Positions 53,105-63,177 of a DNA stretch of 64,000 nucleotides are shown here, piece after piece. Source of the DNA: Lucinisca nassula (Eukaryota; Mollusca; Bivalvia; Lucinida; Lucinidae); assembly GCA_963580285.1 (NCBI GenBank), contig OY757026.1:80703817-80767816 (forward strand), in the 5' to 3' direction. How positions within the stretch are numbered: the stretch's first letter is position 1; every line of letters begins with the position of its first letter. The position numbers were made by a program, and so were the translations under genes. The notes beneath the pieces are model-generated. The model searched no databases, was not told the DNA's origin, and was given only the letters and a program-made list of their open reading frames with translations.

Positions 53105-53600
53105 GCTTTTTCTGTTATTTGTTATAGTTTGTCTTTGCATGTATGTATTGCTTATATGAGCCCCGCCAAGCGAATTTGTGTCTTCGAGCATTCCGTCATG
53201 ACAAATTTTAACTGCGCATGCCCAGCCATTCAGAGGGGCAAGGGATATGGCTTTCTGTCTGAAGGTTTCTCTTGATTCACTGCTTGTATGAGCAAGCAGC
53301 GAAGGTTCTGGCGAGACTGCGCGGATGCGCAGGCTCGCCTGAACCTTCGCTGCTCGCATAGGCGATAAGTACCAAAATCGCTTGACGGGGCCCATATTCT
53401 TTTATTTTATTTTGGATAGCCGTTTGGCAATTTTGTGGAAAAGTAACTGTCCTTTCTGCCATCCACTATAGTGATGTTTTCATTAGGGTCTAGTTACTTC
53501 ATGTTCGTGTTTCGTTCCTCTTGGTGTCCCTGATGGAAGGTGTGATGTAATTATATCGATTCCCAATCATTCTGGCCTTCACTTTTATCTTGCCCAATGT
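53105..53600 (+). mobile_element. Penelope-like 3' fragment split by HP11
   Basis: TTTTCTGTTATTTGTTATAG..GCTTATAT, then HP11, then TTTTATTTTGGATAGCCGTT..CACTTTTATCTTGC. Same orientation and subfamily type as 3185-3440. Confidence 0.78.
53158..53395 (-). mobile_element. HP11 copy 2
   Basis: Ends TGAGCCCCGCCAAGCGAATT and GCGATTTTGGTAC read inverted, with ATAT on both sides. The inner hairpin GCAGCGAAGGTTC..GAACCTTCGCTGC is intact. Confidence 0.88.
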
Positions 53601-54004
53601 AAGACAAAATCATTGGGACAGCCCGGTGATGTAAGATACACAACCATCCCATGCAGTTAAACTGTAACAAAAACAAAGCTATGGTGTAATGGCCATACGG
53701 TCCGCTCACAAAAAGCATGCGAAAGGCACTGCACCGAATCTTCTTGCAGACTCAGAGAAAAACAAAAACAAAGAAAAACAAACTGAACTAACCCCACCCT
53801 GTCCGTTTAAGCTGCGACTAGGAAATCCGTAAAGGATTTAAAGTCATGATTAATCTCTAGGAATACAACATTGAAACAATCGTTGTCCTTTAGTCAAGAT
53901 AACTCCCAGTGACCTATATATACATATATAGGTCACTGACACAATTACTGCACACACTTTTGAAACTCCAGTACGAAAGGCAATTCTATGTGTGTGATGC
54001 CATC
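53601..54004. other. Unassigned stretch with a perfect short palindrome
   Basis: CAGTGACCTATATATA and TATATATAGGTCACTG at 53908-53940 are complementary around a C/A centre. Nothing else recognised. Confidence 0.4.
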
Positions 54005-54290
54005 CGCAACCCTCTTTACGATAACACACACTTGTGACATAGTGCATTTTCTCGCGTCTCCAAAAAGGCTACTTTTTTCTGATAAAAAATCCATGATAGT
54101 TTTCTTACTTAGGTTGTGGGTGCTCGTTAGAACTGCCTCACTGATGCCGTTCTAACGAGTATCCACAACCTATGTCTTGGAGCAGAAATGAAAAAATAAT
54201 GCATACTCCAATAAACCCCAGTTTTCTCTATATAAAGTGGGGTTTAGGGGGTGTTAATTTCACGGACTTGTCCACATGATGATTGGTTTA
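54005..54290. mobile_element. HP1 copy, subfamily b
   Basis: Ends TTACGATAACACACACTTGT and GTCCACATGATG. Core about 54115-54172 with GGTGCTCGTTAGAACTGCCT and GCCGTTCTAACGAGTATCC. Confidence 0.88.
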
Positions 54291-54489
54291 TGAAAATTAT
54301 TGGTTTGATATGCTTCAACTACGGAATGTCAACGGAAAGTGTAAATAAAACCTGACTACTTTTAACTGTGGATTTTGTGAATAATGGTGAAACGTACAAC
54401 ATTAAAATTTTTATTGTTTTCTTTGACATCTTTAATTTGGCTGAATTCGTCTTTTTTCTTGGCTGAAAATTGTGCTTTCGACGTTATGT

Positions 54490-54668
54490 ACCAGGTGTTT
54501 GGAGCATCGCTAGCTTAACGAGCTCGTTAGCGGTGAAATTGTTAATTTTCTAGTGAGTACAAAATGTGACACAATTGTATTTTTGCTTGGGGGAAAAATA
54601 CGAACAGCGAAAGCTGTTAATATATTTATTTTGCAAAATAATAGTATATTTACAACATTAAATGATCA
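54490..54668. mobile_element. HP9 copy 3, partial
   Basis: GAGCATCGCTAGCTTAACGA GCTCGTTAGCGG and the AACATTAAATGATCAAAG end. The inner hairpin is decayed. Confidence 0.65.
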
Positions 54669-54706
54669 AAGATTTTAAGGTTAAACGAAACAGCTTTAGT
54701 CTCAGT

Positions 54707-54957
54707 CCAGGTCCAGACGTTCAAAGTATTGTTAGCTTAACGAGCCCGTTAGTCGTCAAATTGTTAACTGTTCTAGCAAGTAAACTATCTACAATTCGGG
54801 AAATTTTGCTGAAAAATGTGAGCAGCTCTTGCATGTGCAAAAGCTGCTCACATTTTTTCAGCAAAAATATTAGCACATTTGCCATATTAAATGATCGAAG
54901 TTTTAACGATATGTTAACTAACGGCATCTTCAATTTTGAAGAACTGGTCACATGCCT
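54707..54957. mobile_element. HP9 copy 4, complete
   Basis: CGTTCAAAGTATTGTTAGCT TAACGAGCCCGTTAG and CTTCAATTTTGAAGAACTGG ends. The inner hairpin TTTTGCTGAAAAATGTGAGC with GCTGCTCACATTTTTTCAGC is intact. Confidence 0.82.
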
Positions 54958-55229
54958 ACAGTAAAAGACAATCGACCCATCTGTGCAGTAAGTTCCATTT
55001 CCTCAGATCCAGAGCCAATTAGAGTAGTGAAGTTATGCATACGCCATGTCAATAAATTTATCATTTTTAAATATTTTATGAGTCTAAGTGTGATTTTGTG
55101 AAAAACAATGTGTTAACAACAACAAAACTTGCATGATTTTCTGTAATATCTTTGTCCATTTTGTCTACGTTGTGGTTTAATTCACTTAACTGAAAATAAT
55201 GTCTTCGCTTTCAGCAGATAAATACAGAA

Positions 55230-55455
55230 CGGGCCTCCGTGGCCTAGTGATTAAGAGCGCTGGCTCTTGATCATTAGGTCTCTCACCGCTGTGGTTCGAG
55301 CCTCGCTCCGGTCACATGTGAGACGCCAAGTTCCGCAACTGAAGGTCAGGTGGTTTTTCTCCGGATGTTCCGGTTTTCGCCAACCTCTGATTAACGATCG
55401 GCTCGATATGAGTGAAATAATCTTGAAAGGGCCGTAAAACCAAAACTCCCCCAAA
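55230..55455 (+). mobile_element. SINE-C with tRNA-like head and 14 bp target-site duplication
   Basis: Flanked by AGATAAATACAGAA at 55216-55229 and 55456-55469. Head GGGCCTCCGTGGCCTAGTGA with B box GGTTCGAGCCT. The centre has TTTTTCTCCGGATGTTCCGG, a motif reminiscent of conserved SINE core domains. Tail GGGCCGTAAAACCAAAACT. Confidence 0.95.
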
Positions 55456-55555
55456 AGATAAATACAGAAACAGATTTTACAACAGACAAAACAAATGTTG
55501 AATTAAAAAAGATTTTTATATTGTACAATCCATGAAGCGATCACAAAGGTGCTGA

Positions 55556-56049
55556 TCACCTTCGTTCTTTGCAAATGAGAAATACTGGTTTTACAACGAC
55601 ATGGCTCAAACGTGGAACATTAGAAAGAAATGATATGATAATAAAATAAATCTCTAAGACATTAGGCTGGAGAAATGCGAACAGAACTGACTGAGCTATC
55701 CGGGCGCTGATAACATTTCTCCAACTTCGAAGTTTTATAAACTTAGTAAATAAACAGCACTTTTGATAAAGTACGGGGAACCCTTTTTCCAGGCTCCACA
55801 ACTGCACATAACACCGGCTGTTGCAAATATATACATAGATCTCTAAGAAATGAGGTGGGAAAAATGCGCCAGAACCGGAACCCAGAACCACGTCCACCCA
55901 TTCCGCGTTTGCTGCAAGCACAGTAGGACATTGCCACGCTACGGTCCATAGTTCGTGGAAGAGCGGTCTGTGAGCTACCCGATACTGTGGCCCACTCAAC
56001 TTCGTTTTAGAAATGTTATTTGCTTGAGGTAATTTGTGTCGTTGACTCG
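55556..56049. other. Unassigned stretch with an accidental long frame
   Basis: A minus-strand frame of 193 codons (56137-55556) crosses this stretch and the HP1 relic. It has no recognisable domain. AGCGCCCGGATAGCTCAGTC at about 55691-55710 (minus) resembles a tRNA A-box region, possibly a SINE head remnant. No gene is called. Confidence 0.4.
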
Positions 56050-56115
56050 GGTTGTATAAATGAGTACCCACAATCACTGCTTTGAGCAAAATGAAAAAAA
56101 AAATAATGCATAAAT
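56050..56115. mobile_element. HP1 half copy
   Basis: AATGAGTACCCACAATCACT and AGCAAAATGAAAAAAAAAAT, one core arm only. Confidence 0.6.
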
Positions 56116-56487
56116 AAACCACATGGTTCTCTATCAAGTGCGTAATACCTTTTCAGTTACCAGAGTATTCATTGCACAGGAGTGGGCTTGTAATATGCAC
56201 GTTAATGAACTGAAATGTTGTGATTAACCTACAATGTAGTAGACATTCTGTATAATAGGTTAGATTGAATAAACTATTTTGACACCATTAAAACACAATT
56301 TATAAGCTACATGCGTTCCGTTTTTCACATATTCTTTGTCATTTGTTCTTATATGTAAAGCTTGTGTTTTCGAAAATCATTAAGAACTTTTGCGTGACTG
56401 ATACATAAGCTTATAATTTTGTACGCATATGTGAGATCTCTTTGCTGTTGTATCGTTAATTTAGACAGCCCAATGAAGGAAGTAACA

Positions 56488-56775
56488 AGCACGAAAACAC
56501 GCCCAAATACGTTTGGTCCCCTTGGATCCCACTTTCATATTGCAAAACTGGGATTTACAGGGCTTAACCTTGTTTTTTCTCATTTCTGCTCTAAAATATA
56601 GATTGTGGGTACTCGTTAGAACCGCCTTGATGAAGCGGTTTTAACGAGTTCCATAATCTGTATTTTGAACAGGAATAAGAAAAATATCACAATTGTTCAT
56701 CTTAAAAGTTTCGTTTTTTCGGCTTTAAAGTTTACAATGTATTTATAAAGGCGCGTTTTCGTAATGTAAAGAAAA
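56488..56775 (+). mobile_element. HP1 copy, subfamily a
   Basis: Ends GCACGAAAACACGCCCAAAT and AGGCGCGTTTTCGTAATG. Core about 56595-56660 with GGGTACTCGTTAGAACCGCC and GAAGCGGTTTTAACGAG. Confidence 0.88.
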
Positions 56776-56884
56776 TGCTACACAAAGCTACATTAAATGT
56801 GCATGATCCCCCATCCACTGATCTGTGAGGTTATGTGTATTCCTCAATATCACATTACCACGAATTGCAGAATTAATGACGTTA

Positions 56885-57145
56885 CACATCATCATGTAAA
56901 CAAGTCCGCGTAATGAATACCCCTCTAAATCCCACTTTATATAGAGAACAGTGGGGTTTATCGGGGGTATATATTATTTTCTTTATTTCTGCTCCATGAT
57001 ATAGTTTTTTTGGTAACTGTTAGAACCGCCTCAACGAGGCTATACTGGTGAGCACCATTAACCTCTGTTTGGAGTAACAATAAGAAAAATATCCCTTTTT
57101 TAATCAGAAAATTGTCATTTTTAAGATATGAAAAATACACTATGC
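56885..57145. mobile_element. HP1 copy, subfamily b
   Basis: Ends CATCATGTAAACAAGTCCGC and ACTATGCCTCAAGG. Core arm TAACTGTTAGAACCGCCTCA; the second arm is eroded. Confidence 0.8.
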
Positions 57146-57204
57146 CTCAAGGAATTCTAATATACAGTTAAACCTCAATGACTGTTACAATGATGTCTTG
57201 TTTA

Positions 57205-57345
57205 CCTTGCATTACGAAAACACGCCTATACAAATACACGGTAAATTTTACCGCCTAAAAATATAGAAGTTAAGATGAAAAATTTTGATATTTTTCATAT
57301 TTCTGCTCGAAACATAGATAGTGGGTACTCGTCTGAACCACCTTA
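57205..57345. mobile_element. HP1 half copy, subfamily a
   Basis: CATTACGAAAACACGCCTAT to GTGGGTACTCGTCTGAACCA, then joined to HP3 sequence. The break is at the hairpin centre. Confidence 0.75.
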
Positions 57346-57349
57346 TACA

Positions 57350-57675
57350 AATACGTTGGACACGCCCCGTAACGTAAAATAAAAAAGCCAATACGTGCGA
57401 CGTCCATAACGATGTCGCGTTTACTGATTTCGGAATATTGTTGTTTTTTTTAATTAAAAGCGTTTTAAATGCCATATGATAAATGGAATCTTGCATTCGT
57501 GCTAATGTATTATTAAACTAATTAAACTCGCCGAGGATAGTTTTTTTAAATTTATTTACCTCGTTGAGGGAAAGGGATAAAATGCTCGCCGAAGTTTCGC
57601 ATTTAAACCCTTTTCATCAACTCGTTTAATAAATTTAATAATATATGGACACTAATATAAGATCTTTTTATCCCA
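57350..57675 (-). mobile_element. HP3 copy 4
   Basis: Inverted: GTTGGACACGCCCCGTAACG, TTTACTGATTTCGGAATA, CATATGATAAATGGAATCTT and a decayed hairpin ending ACACTAATATAAGATC. Confidence 0.78.
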
Positions 57676-57727
57676 TTATGCCCCGTTTACTGAAGCCCAT
57701 ATACTCCTAGCGCCCCTTTCATGGGAC

Positions 57728-57800
57728 ATAAGCAAACAGTGTAGACCCAGATCAGACGCCGCAAAACGCGGCATCTGATCTGGGTCTACACTGTTTGCTC
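57728..57800. mobile_element. HP5 copy 6, near perfect
   Basis: AAGCAAACAGTGTAGACCCA and TGGGTCTACACTGTTTGCT around GATCAGACGCCGCAAAACGC. Flanks TCATGGGACAT and AAAGTACATACATTTTTGTA recur at copy 2. Confidence 0.9.
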
Positions 57801-57804
57801 AAAG

Positions 57805-58184
57805 TACATACATTTTTGTAAAACGTACCACAAACAAAATAAACCTGACACCCCTTTTCTCAGAAATGGACTACTCCAAACACATTTAGGTGGAAGATTC
57901 CATTGTCATATATGGGGTAACACTCAGTGGCAAGAACTCCATTTGGCTACAAAATATTTTTATTGTCCCCAATGTTTCACAGCCATTGAAGTTTAACTGT
58001 ATTTATGCAACAAGAGTTAGTACAATACATACCCTCCTTACTCGCTGCATGCGAAAGAAAAAAAAAACAACAACTATGGGTACTCATAGCTAACATGTAT
58101 ATCCAGGCCTATATAATTCTCCTGTTTTATTCAAAATGCGTTTTTGTATTTTGTTGGTTATTATCATTGTTTTATTTTAGGTTT
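57805..58184. other. Unassigned stretch
   Basis: CGTACCACAAACAAAATAAA and TGACACCCC flank HP5 as at 28720-28760, so the repeat around HP5 extends at least 60 bp here. Rest unassigned. Confidence 0.45.
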
Positions 58185-58310
58185 ATGCCTTTTCAAGAAT
58201 ATTTCACTAATATCGAACTGATAGTTAGTCAGACCTGGGCGAAATTCGGACTACCCGGAGAATCCGTTGCATCACTTGGCGCTCCTATAAGTCCGCGGGT
58301 GTGCGTCTCT
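58185..58310 (-). mobile_element. SINE-C body fragment, diverged
   Basis: Minus-strand sequence matches the SINE-C body (CCGGGTAGTCCGAATTTCGC, ATCAGTTCGATATTAGTGAA). Head and tail are missing. The 149-codon plus-strand frame over this site partly translates the antisense of the SINE. Confidence 0.7.
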
Positions 58311-58561
58311 TGCCTGATGCCTCCAGTTGAACTGTCTCACGAGCTACGTCGGAAGGTGTGTGCTCGGAGGGGGATGTGCTGTGTTTGTCGGGTCTTGTCC
58401 ATCAATCGTTTCGGTTTCAGAACTTTGTGGTTGAGGCACACTGATGAAGATTAAATATCAGAAAGGCCTCTATGTCACTAAATTAGGTATAGTTACGCCT
58501 TAATTATTCTTGATGTTGCAATCTTATTAGCATGCGAAACTATGTTCTCTAAATTAAGATG

Positions 58562-58584
58562 CAGGGGGTGGGTGGGGGGGGGGG
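58562..58584. repeat. G-rich tract
   Basis: GGGGGTGGGTGGGGGGGGGG. Possible quadruplex or sequencing-sensitive run. Confidence 0.7.
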
Positions 58585-58629
58585 CGCGAAAGTATTTCAG
58601 CTTATAAAGAATCAATAAAACCGAGAAGC

Positions 58630-58882
58630 GGCCCCCGCCCATCGGGGCTTGAAGAAATAGATGAGCTGCATGATGCTTCTACGCAGAGATGAAACTAACC
58701 GCAAAGCGATGCGAGTCAGACCGTCCATGCTTAAAAGCCCAATTGGTTCTTTCGGCGACAGGGCTTGAGAAGTCATTTCCTCCAGTGTCGGTTAAATGTC
58801 CCACAAAATTGGAAGCAACGGCTCCAAAATGACCTATGTTGACGGGGACCTTAAACCTCAAATCAAACAAAACAAAAATAAC
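58630..58882 (+). mobile_element. SINE-A with 13 bp target-site duplication
   Basis: Flanked by AAAACCGAGAAGC at 58617-58629 and 58883-58895. Head GCCCCCGCCCATCGGGGCTT, tail TTAAACCTCAAATCAAAC. It lacks part of the middle. Confidence 0.93.
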
Positions 58883-59152
58883 AAAACCGAGAAGCATATT
58901 TATTTCAAGTAATATGCTCTTTGCTTCCGAATGCAACCTTTCGCTATAGTAATCGAGATTTCCAGGATTGCTATTCATAGGTTTCACCAAGTGGAAATCC
59001 ACAAATCACGTTACGGAAATTAATATAACTATACAGATTAAATGTCAAAGCATGTTATATTCAGAGCTTAAAGTCAGTTTTAGCCCTTTATTTGATTGCA
59101 GACTTAACTCAAAACATAAAGATGGTTTCTATGTAGCGATGGTAGCGATTAT

Positions 59153-59396
59153 ATATGGGCCCCATCAAGGGATTTTGGTACTTATCGCCTATGCGAGCAG
59201 CGAAGGTTCAGGCGAGCCTGCGCATCCGCGCAGTCTCGCCAGAACCTTCGCTGCTCGCTCATACAAGCAGTGGATCAAGAGGAACCTTCAGACAGAAAGG
59301 CATATCCCTGGCCCCATCTGAATGGCTGGGCATGCGCAGTTAAAATTTGTCATGACGGAATGCTCGAAGACACAAATTCGCTTGGCGGGGCTCATA
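59153..59396 (+). mobile_element. HP11 copy 3, complete reference
   Basis: Ends TGGGCCCCATCAAGGGATTT and AATTCGCTTGGCGGGGCTCA, with ATAT on each side. Hairpin GCGAGCAGCGAAGGTTCAGG with CCAGAACCTTCGCTGCTCGC around CCTGCGCATCCGCGCAG. Frames of 62-117 codons over it are by-products. Confidence 0.9.
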
Positions 59397-59555
59397 TAGC
59401 GACCGTAAAAATTAAAGGATGCCCACAACAACAGTAACTACACACATCATATGCATACATAAATGAAATCTAGGTAATGAAGTTTCTAACCAAATCAGTC
59501 AGGCATCATTTGTTTTAATTCATATCAACATTCATTCATACATGTACATACTCAT

Positions 59556-60085
59556 CACGAAAACACGCCTATATAATTTTGACCCCCTTGAACCCCACTT
59601 TTTTAACGGGCCCTCCGTGGCCTAGTGGATAAGAGCGCTGACTCTTAGTCATTAGGTCTCTCACCGCCGTAGGTTCGAGCCTCGCTCGGGCCACGTGTGA
59701 GACGCCAAGTTCTGCAACGGAAGGTCAGGTGGTTTTTCTCCGGGTACTCCGGTTTTCGCCCACCTCTGATTAACGATCGGCTCGATATGAGTGAAATAAT
59801 CTTGAAAGGGCCGTAAAACCCAAACCAAAAAAAAAAAAAAAAAAAAAAAAACACTTTTATGTAGCAAAACTGGTGTTTACGCGGGTAAACCTTATTTCGT
59901 TATTTCTGCTCTAAAATATAGATTGTGGGTACTCGTTAGAACCGCGGTTCTAACGTGTACCCACAATCTATATTCTGAGCAGAAATAAGAAAAATATTAC
60001 AAATTTTCATCTTAAAATTTTCGGGGTTTTTTTTTTCGGTAGTAAAATTTACAAAGTATTTGTATAGTCGTGTTTTCGTAATGTT
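59556..60085 (+). mobile_element. HP1 copy, subfamily a, interrupted by SINE-C
   Basis: CATCACGAAAACACGCCTAT..CTTGAACCCC, then SINE-C (59606-59851), then CACTTTTATGTAGCAAAACT. The core at about 59925-59972 is short (GTTAGAACCGCGGTTCTAAC), having lost CCTCA..TGAGG at its centre. Confidence 0.88.
59606..59851 (+). mobile_element. SINE-C, full length, poly-A tail
   Basis: Head GGGCCCTCCGTGGCCTAGTG, B box GGTTCGAGCCT, centre TTTTTCTCCGGGTACTCCGG, tail GGGCCGTAAAACCCAAACC and about 25 A. CACTTTT flanks both sides, matching the interrupted HP1. Confidence 0.95.
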
Positions 60086-60207
60086 ATAACCCCTAAAGAT
60101 GTCACAGACACCGATACTATCACTAAACTGAGCGGCTGACATGCGCAGAGGAACTGATAATGATTGTTTGCTGACAATTGCACGGCCCGTCAACGTTGGG
60201 CGGGCGA

Positions 60208-60497
60208 TACATCACGATAACACGCCTATATAATTTTGACCCCCTTGAACCCTACTTTTATATAGTAAAACTCGAGTTTACAGGGGCAAACCATTATGTT
60301 ATTATTTCTGCTCTAAAATATAGATTGTGGGTACTCGTTAGAACCGCCTCAATCATCGAGGCGGTTCTAACGAGTACCACCAATCTATATTTTGAGCAGA
60401 AATAAGAAAAATATCCCAATTTTTCATCTTAAATTTTTCATTTTTTCGGCGATAAAGGTAACAATGTATTTGTATAGGCGTGTTTTCGTAATGAATA
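60208..60497 (+). mobile_element. HP1 copy, subfamily a, complete
   Basis: Ends CATCACGATAACACGCCTAT and AGGCGTGTTTTCGTAATG. Core about 60325-60385 with arms GGGTACTCGTTAGAACCGCC and GGCGGTTCTAACGAGTACC. Confidence 0.92.
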
Positions 60498-61036
60498 TAA
60501 GAATCTGATATGGGGTTCTGTTGTAGATGGGCATTTCCAGCCCGAGAGATGACCGTGCTGAGCGGAACCGAGGCAATGCCGAGGTGCCGCTCAGCACGGT
60601 CAACCCGAGGGTTGGAAACGCCCATCTACAGCAGAACCCCATATTGGATTCTTTTTCTTGCACAACACCGCCTAAACATTTCCTTTTTATTTTGTAGCAA
60701 ATAGCAGAACAACGGAAGGTATTTCTTTTCTTCTTTTTTAAGATTTCATACAAAAGTCCTGTATTCAGAGTCCTTTAACAATAAATGGGTCAAATAATTA
60801 TCATTCTTATTGACTTTTTTATTTCTTTTTTTTTTTTTTTGGGGGGGGGGGGTGAGTTTTGGCAGCTCGCACATGTATATTGTTTACCAAATAAAAGTAG
60901 TGCGGAAGTGGTTCCGGCAGTTGAATAGAATTGAAGGGCACTTATGTTAGTTGCCTGGGTCGGAACACAAGGGTCAGAACATAAATTTCTATCCCAGGGT
61001 AAAATCACGGATTTCCTTGTCTGGTGTGCAAGAAGG
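60493..61036 (+). mobile_element. HP6 copy 3, with different hairpin arms
   Basis: Starts TATAAGAATCTGATATGGGG and ends TCTGGTGTGCAAGAA, with TTGGATTCTTTTTCTTGCA and AGGGTCAGAACATAAATTTC as in copy 2. The hairpin arms (TTCTGTTGTAGATGGGC, GACCGTGCTGAGCGG) do not match the arms of copies 1 and 2 but pair with each other. A T run and G run at 60825-60852 lie in the body. Confidence 0.88.
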
Positions 61037-61084
61037 CGATAATCTATAATCAAGCCGACTTTTTATCGTTTTGAATAGACATTT

Positions 61085-61258
61085 AGTTATTGGTCATTTA
61101 TATGTTTGTTTGTCAGTTTGTTTGTTTGTTTGTTTTGGAGTTTAACGGCCCAGTCAACATTATTACAGGTCATTTTTGAGCCGGTCAGTTTACTTATCCA
61201 CACTTTTTCTGGGCAGTCTTATACTTAAGCGGTAAACCAGACGTACAGTGCACATTCA
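61085..61258 (-). mobile_element. SINE-B, 5'-truncated
   Basis: (TTTG)n then TGGAGTTTAACGGCCCAGTC, GAGCCGGTCAGTTTAC and TTAAGCGGTAAACCAG match 27040-27200. Head absent. Confidence 0.85.
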
Positions 61259-61516
61259 GTGGCTATATTTGAATAGGCGTGTTCTCTTGACATCATTACC
61301 ATTGGTAATCATCAGCTGCAACGTCGACTAACGGTAAAATACGAAGGTGTCCTAGTAGGCGTGCAATGTCAAGCTAGCGTGCTGATATCCAGTGATATCT
61401 GCATGATTCTTCATCAAATTTAGTTTAGTTTATACTAATTTATTTTAGTTCGATTGCGATGAAAGCTTCAAGCTTATTGAATCGCTCTCGAACACTCATT
61501 CCGGGTGTTTTCACGC

Positions 61517-61692
61517 GCGCGAGAGAGAGGCAGTGGCTTTTACACCACTGCTACCTATTTACACCTGCGTGGAGTGGGGCAGTGTCATTACGTGTCTTGC
61601 CCAAGGACACACCTCGATACCGGTGGCCGGATTCGAACGCACAACCTCTCGATCATAAGTCGAACGTGCTATCCACTGCGCTATCGAGGCTG
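61517..61692 (-). mobile_element. SINE-E with tRNA-like head
   Basis: On the minus strand: GCCTCGATAGCGCAGTGGAT (A box), a CTTATGA anticodon-like loop, B box GCGTTCGAATCC, and TCGAGGT closing the acceptor-like stem. Then GTGTCCTTGGGCAAGACAC, a motif found in many animal SINEs. Not a functional tRNA: extra bases lie between the T arm and acceptor stem. Confidence 0.85.
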
Positions 61693-61834
61693 ACGAAATT
61701 TGATCGTTCATGTCTACTGACCATTCAGTATTATAGCTATATACAACACCGGTTATGTTACGTGTCATCTTAAAGTCGGCATCACTTATTTTCGTTCAAG
61801 ACTTAAACCTGTGGGATATGTGTACTAACGATTG

Positions 61835-61920
61835 TCTTTGACGGTTTTATGGTCTGTAATTTCGTTTTACGGCGACGCGTTAGTGAAGCCGTAACAGTAA
61901 ACCGACAATATGCCTCCACA
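61835..61920. mobile_element. HP8 copy 4, short
   Basis: GACGGTTTTATGGTCTGTAA and TTTACGGCGACGCGTTAGTG with a decayed partner arm. Confidence 0.6.
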
Positions 61921-62237
61921 TATGACAACCTTGCAATACAACTATACGCGTTAGCGGAACCTAAAACGTGACGAGCGGCCGCGAAACTGACGACCTATTT
62001 CCTAAAATGCTAATTTTAATACACCCATCCGCAGTCTTACGCACGTATTATGTTGTTATGTTAACAAAATGTAGATTTTTGCCAACACAGCACGATATAT
62101 CAGCTGCTGAGCGTCAGCCAAGAAAAGCGACGGTATGTTGACTTTCCAACAGTATTTCGCAGAACATACGGTCCAAAAATACTGAGGTTTTTCCAATCAG
62201 ACGTCGCGTTACATTCATAAGTGCACCGGATTTGCTT
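61921..62237. other. Unassigned stretch
   Basis: No repeat or gene recognised. Confidence 0.4.
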
Positions 62238-62474
62238 ATGAGCCAGCGCATGACAAAACCCACAATAAGACATGTGCGCCCAACGAAGACTCAGACCAGC
62301 CTGCGCATCCGCGAAGTCTGACCAGAGTCTTCGTTGTGCGCTCTAAGGATAGCTAAGGGCCCAATGCTCCTCCATGCAACAAGAGAAGTCTCTGGTTAGA
62401 CTATATGGATGCGCAGTCTGAGTCTTCGATGGGCGCACATGTCTTATTGTAGGTTTTGTCGTGCGCTGGCTCAT
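62238..62474. mobile_element. 237 bp fold-back element
   Basis: ATGAGCCAGCGCATGACAAA, CCCACAATAAGACATGTGCG and AACGAAGACTCAGAC pair with GTCTGAGTCTTCGATGGGCG, CACATGTCTTATTGTAGG and GTCGTGCGCTGGCTCAT. Arms are about 60 bp with a loop of about 110 bp that has a second, weaker pairing. Confidence 0.82.
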
Positions 62475-62940
62475 ATCATTTTCACGAGCTTATCTATTGA
62501 AGCTACATCAATACTTTACCTTATATTCTTTGTCTTTTTGAGCCATTATCCGTCTTTTCTTACACGGCTAGAAGTAAACAAATAAGAACACCGAGTGGTT
62601 TATATGTTAGTCAACGCTATGTACAAATTCGATGCAGAACATATGAAATTTCATTTAGCTGTATATATTTTTGCTTCCGTTGAACTATTGGCCTGGCTTT
62701 AGTGCTGGTCGACGACTCGAAAATATGTGCCATGAGCAATAAAATTGAAACTGTAAAGAGTGGTTTATTAAATTGACACTTTCATGCACATAAGCAAATT
62801 ATTCTCATTAAAAGACAAGGCTCTCTTCGTCAGAGAGAAATATGTGATATATTCACAGATACTATGAATGCTCTTACTGCCGAACTGGTACCGTCTATCT
62901 TTTCACAAAAGGAAATATCTTACAACTCTGCAAGCTCTTT
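62475..62940. other. Unassigned stretch
   Basis: No repeat or gene recognised upstream of the SINE. Confidence 0.4.
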
Positions 62941-62955
62941 ATCTTGATAATATTG

Positions 62956-63078
62956 GACGGCAGGGCTTGAGATGTCATTTCATCTTAATGTCGGGTAGAA
63001 GTCCCACAAAATTGGAAGCAACGTCTTCAAAATGACCTTTACAGTGTTGACGGGGATGTTAAACCTCAAATCAAACAA
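62956..63078 (+). mobile_element. SINE-A, 5'-truncated, with 15 bp target-site duplication
   Basis: Flanked by ATCTTGATAATATTG at 62941-62955 and 63079-63093, both copies identical. Holds only the 3' 120 bp, so it shows 5' truncation during insertion. Confidence 0.95.
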
Positions 63079-63177
63079 ATCTTGATAATATTGTGTTTTC
63101 CGGTGTTGCGACAATCATTGGTAAATCAATTAACGATATATGTGGCCTCACATAATTCATTAACTACTATACATATA

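Noticed and set aside
55556..56137. 193-codon minus-strand frame as a membrane protein
   Set aside because: It runs across an HP1 relic, uses AT-rich codons and shows no recognisable domain.
58005..58454. 149-codon frame as a gene
   Set aside because: Its middle part is the antisense translation of a diverged SINE-C body; the hydrophobic start comes from AT-rich sequence.
61617..61692. Functional tRNA gene (minus strand)
   Set aside because: The cloverleaf is imperfect, with extra bases between the T arm and acceptor stem and a SINE body downstream. The tRNA-like segments at 27280, 49983, 20575, 55230 and 59606 are SINE heads for the same reasons.
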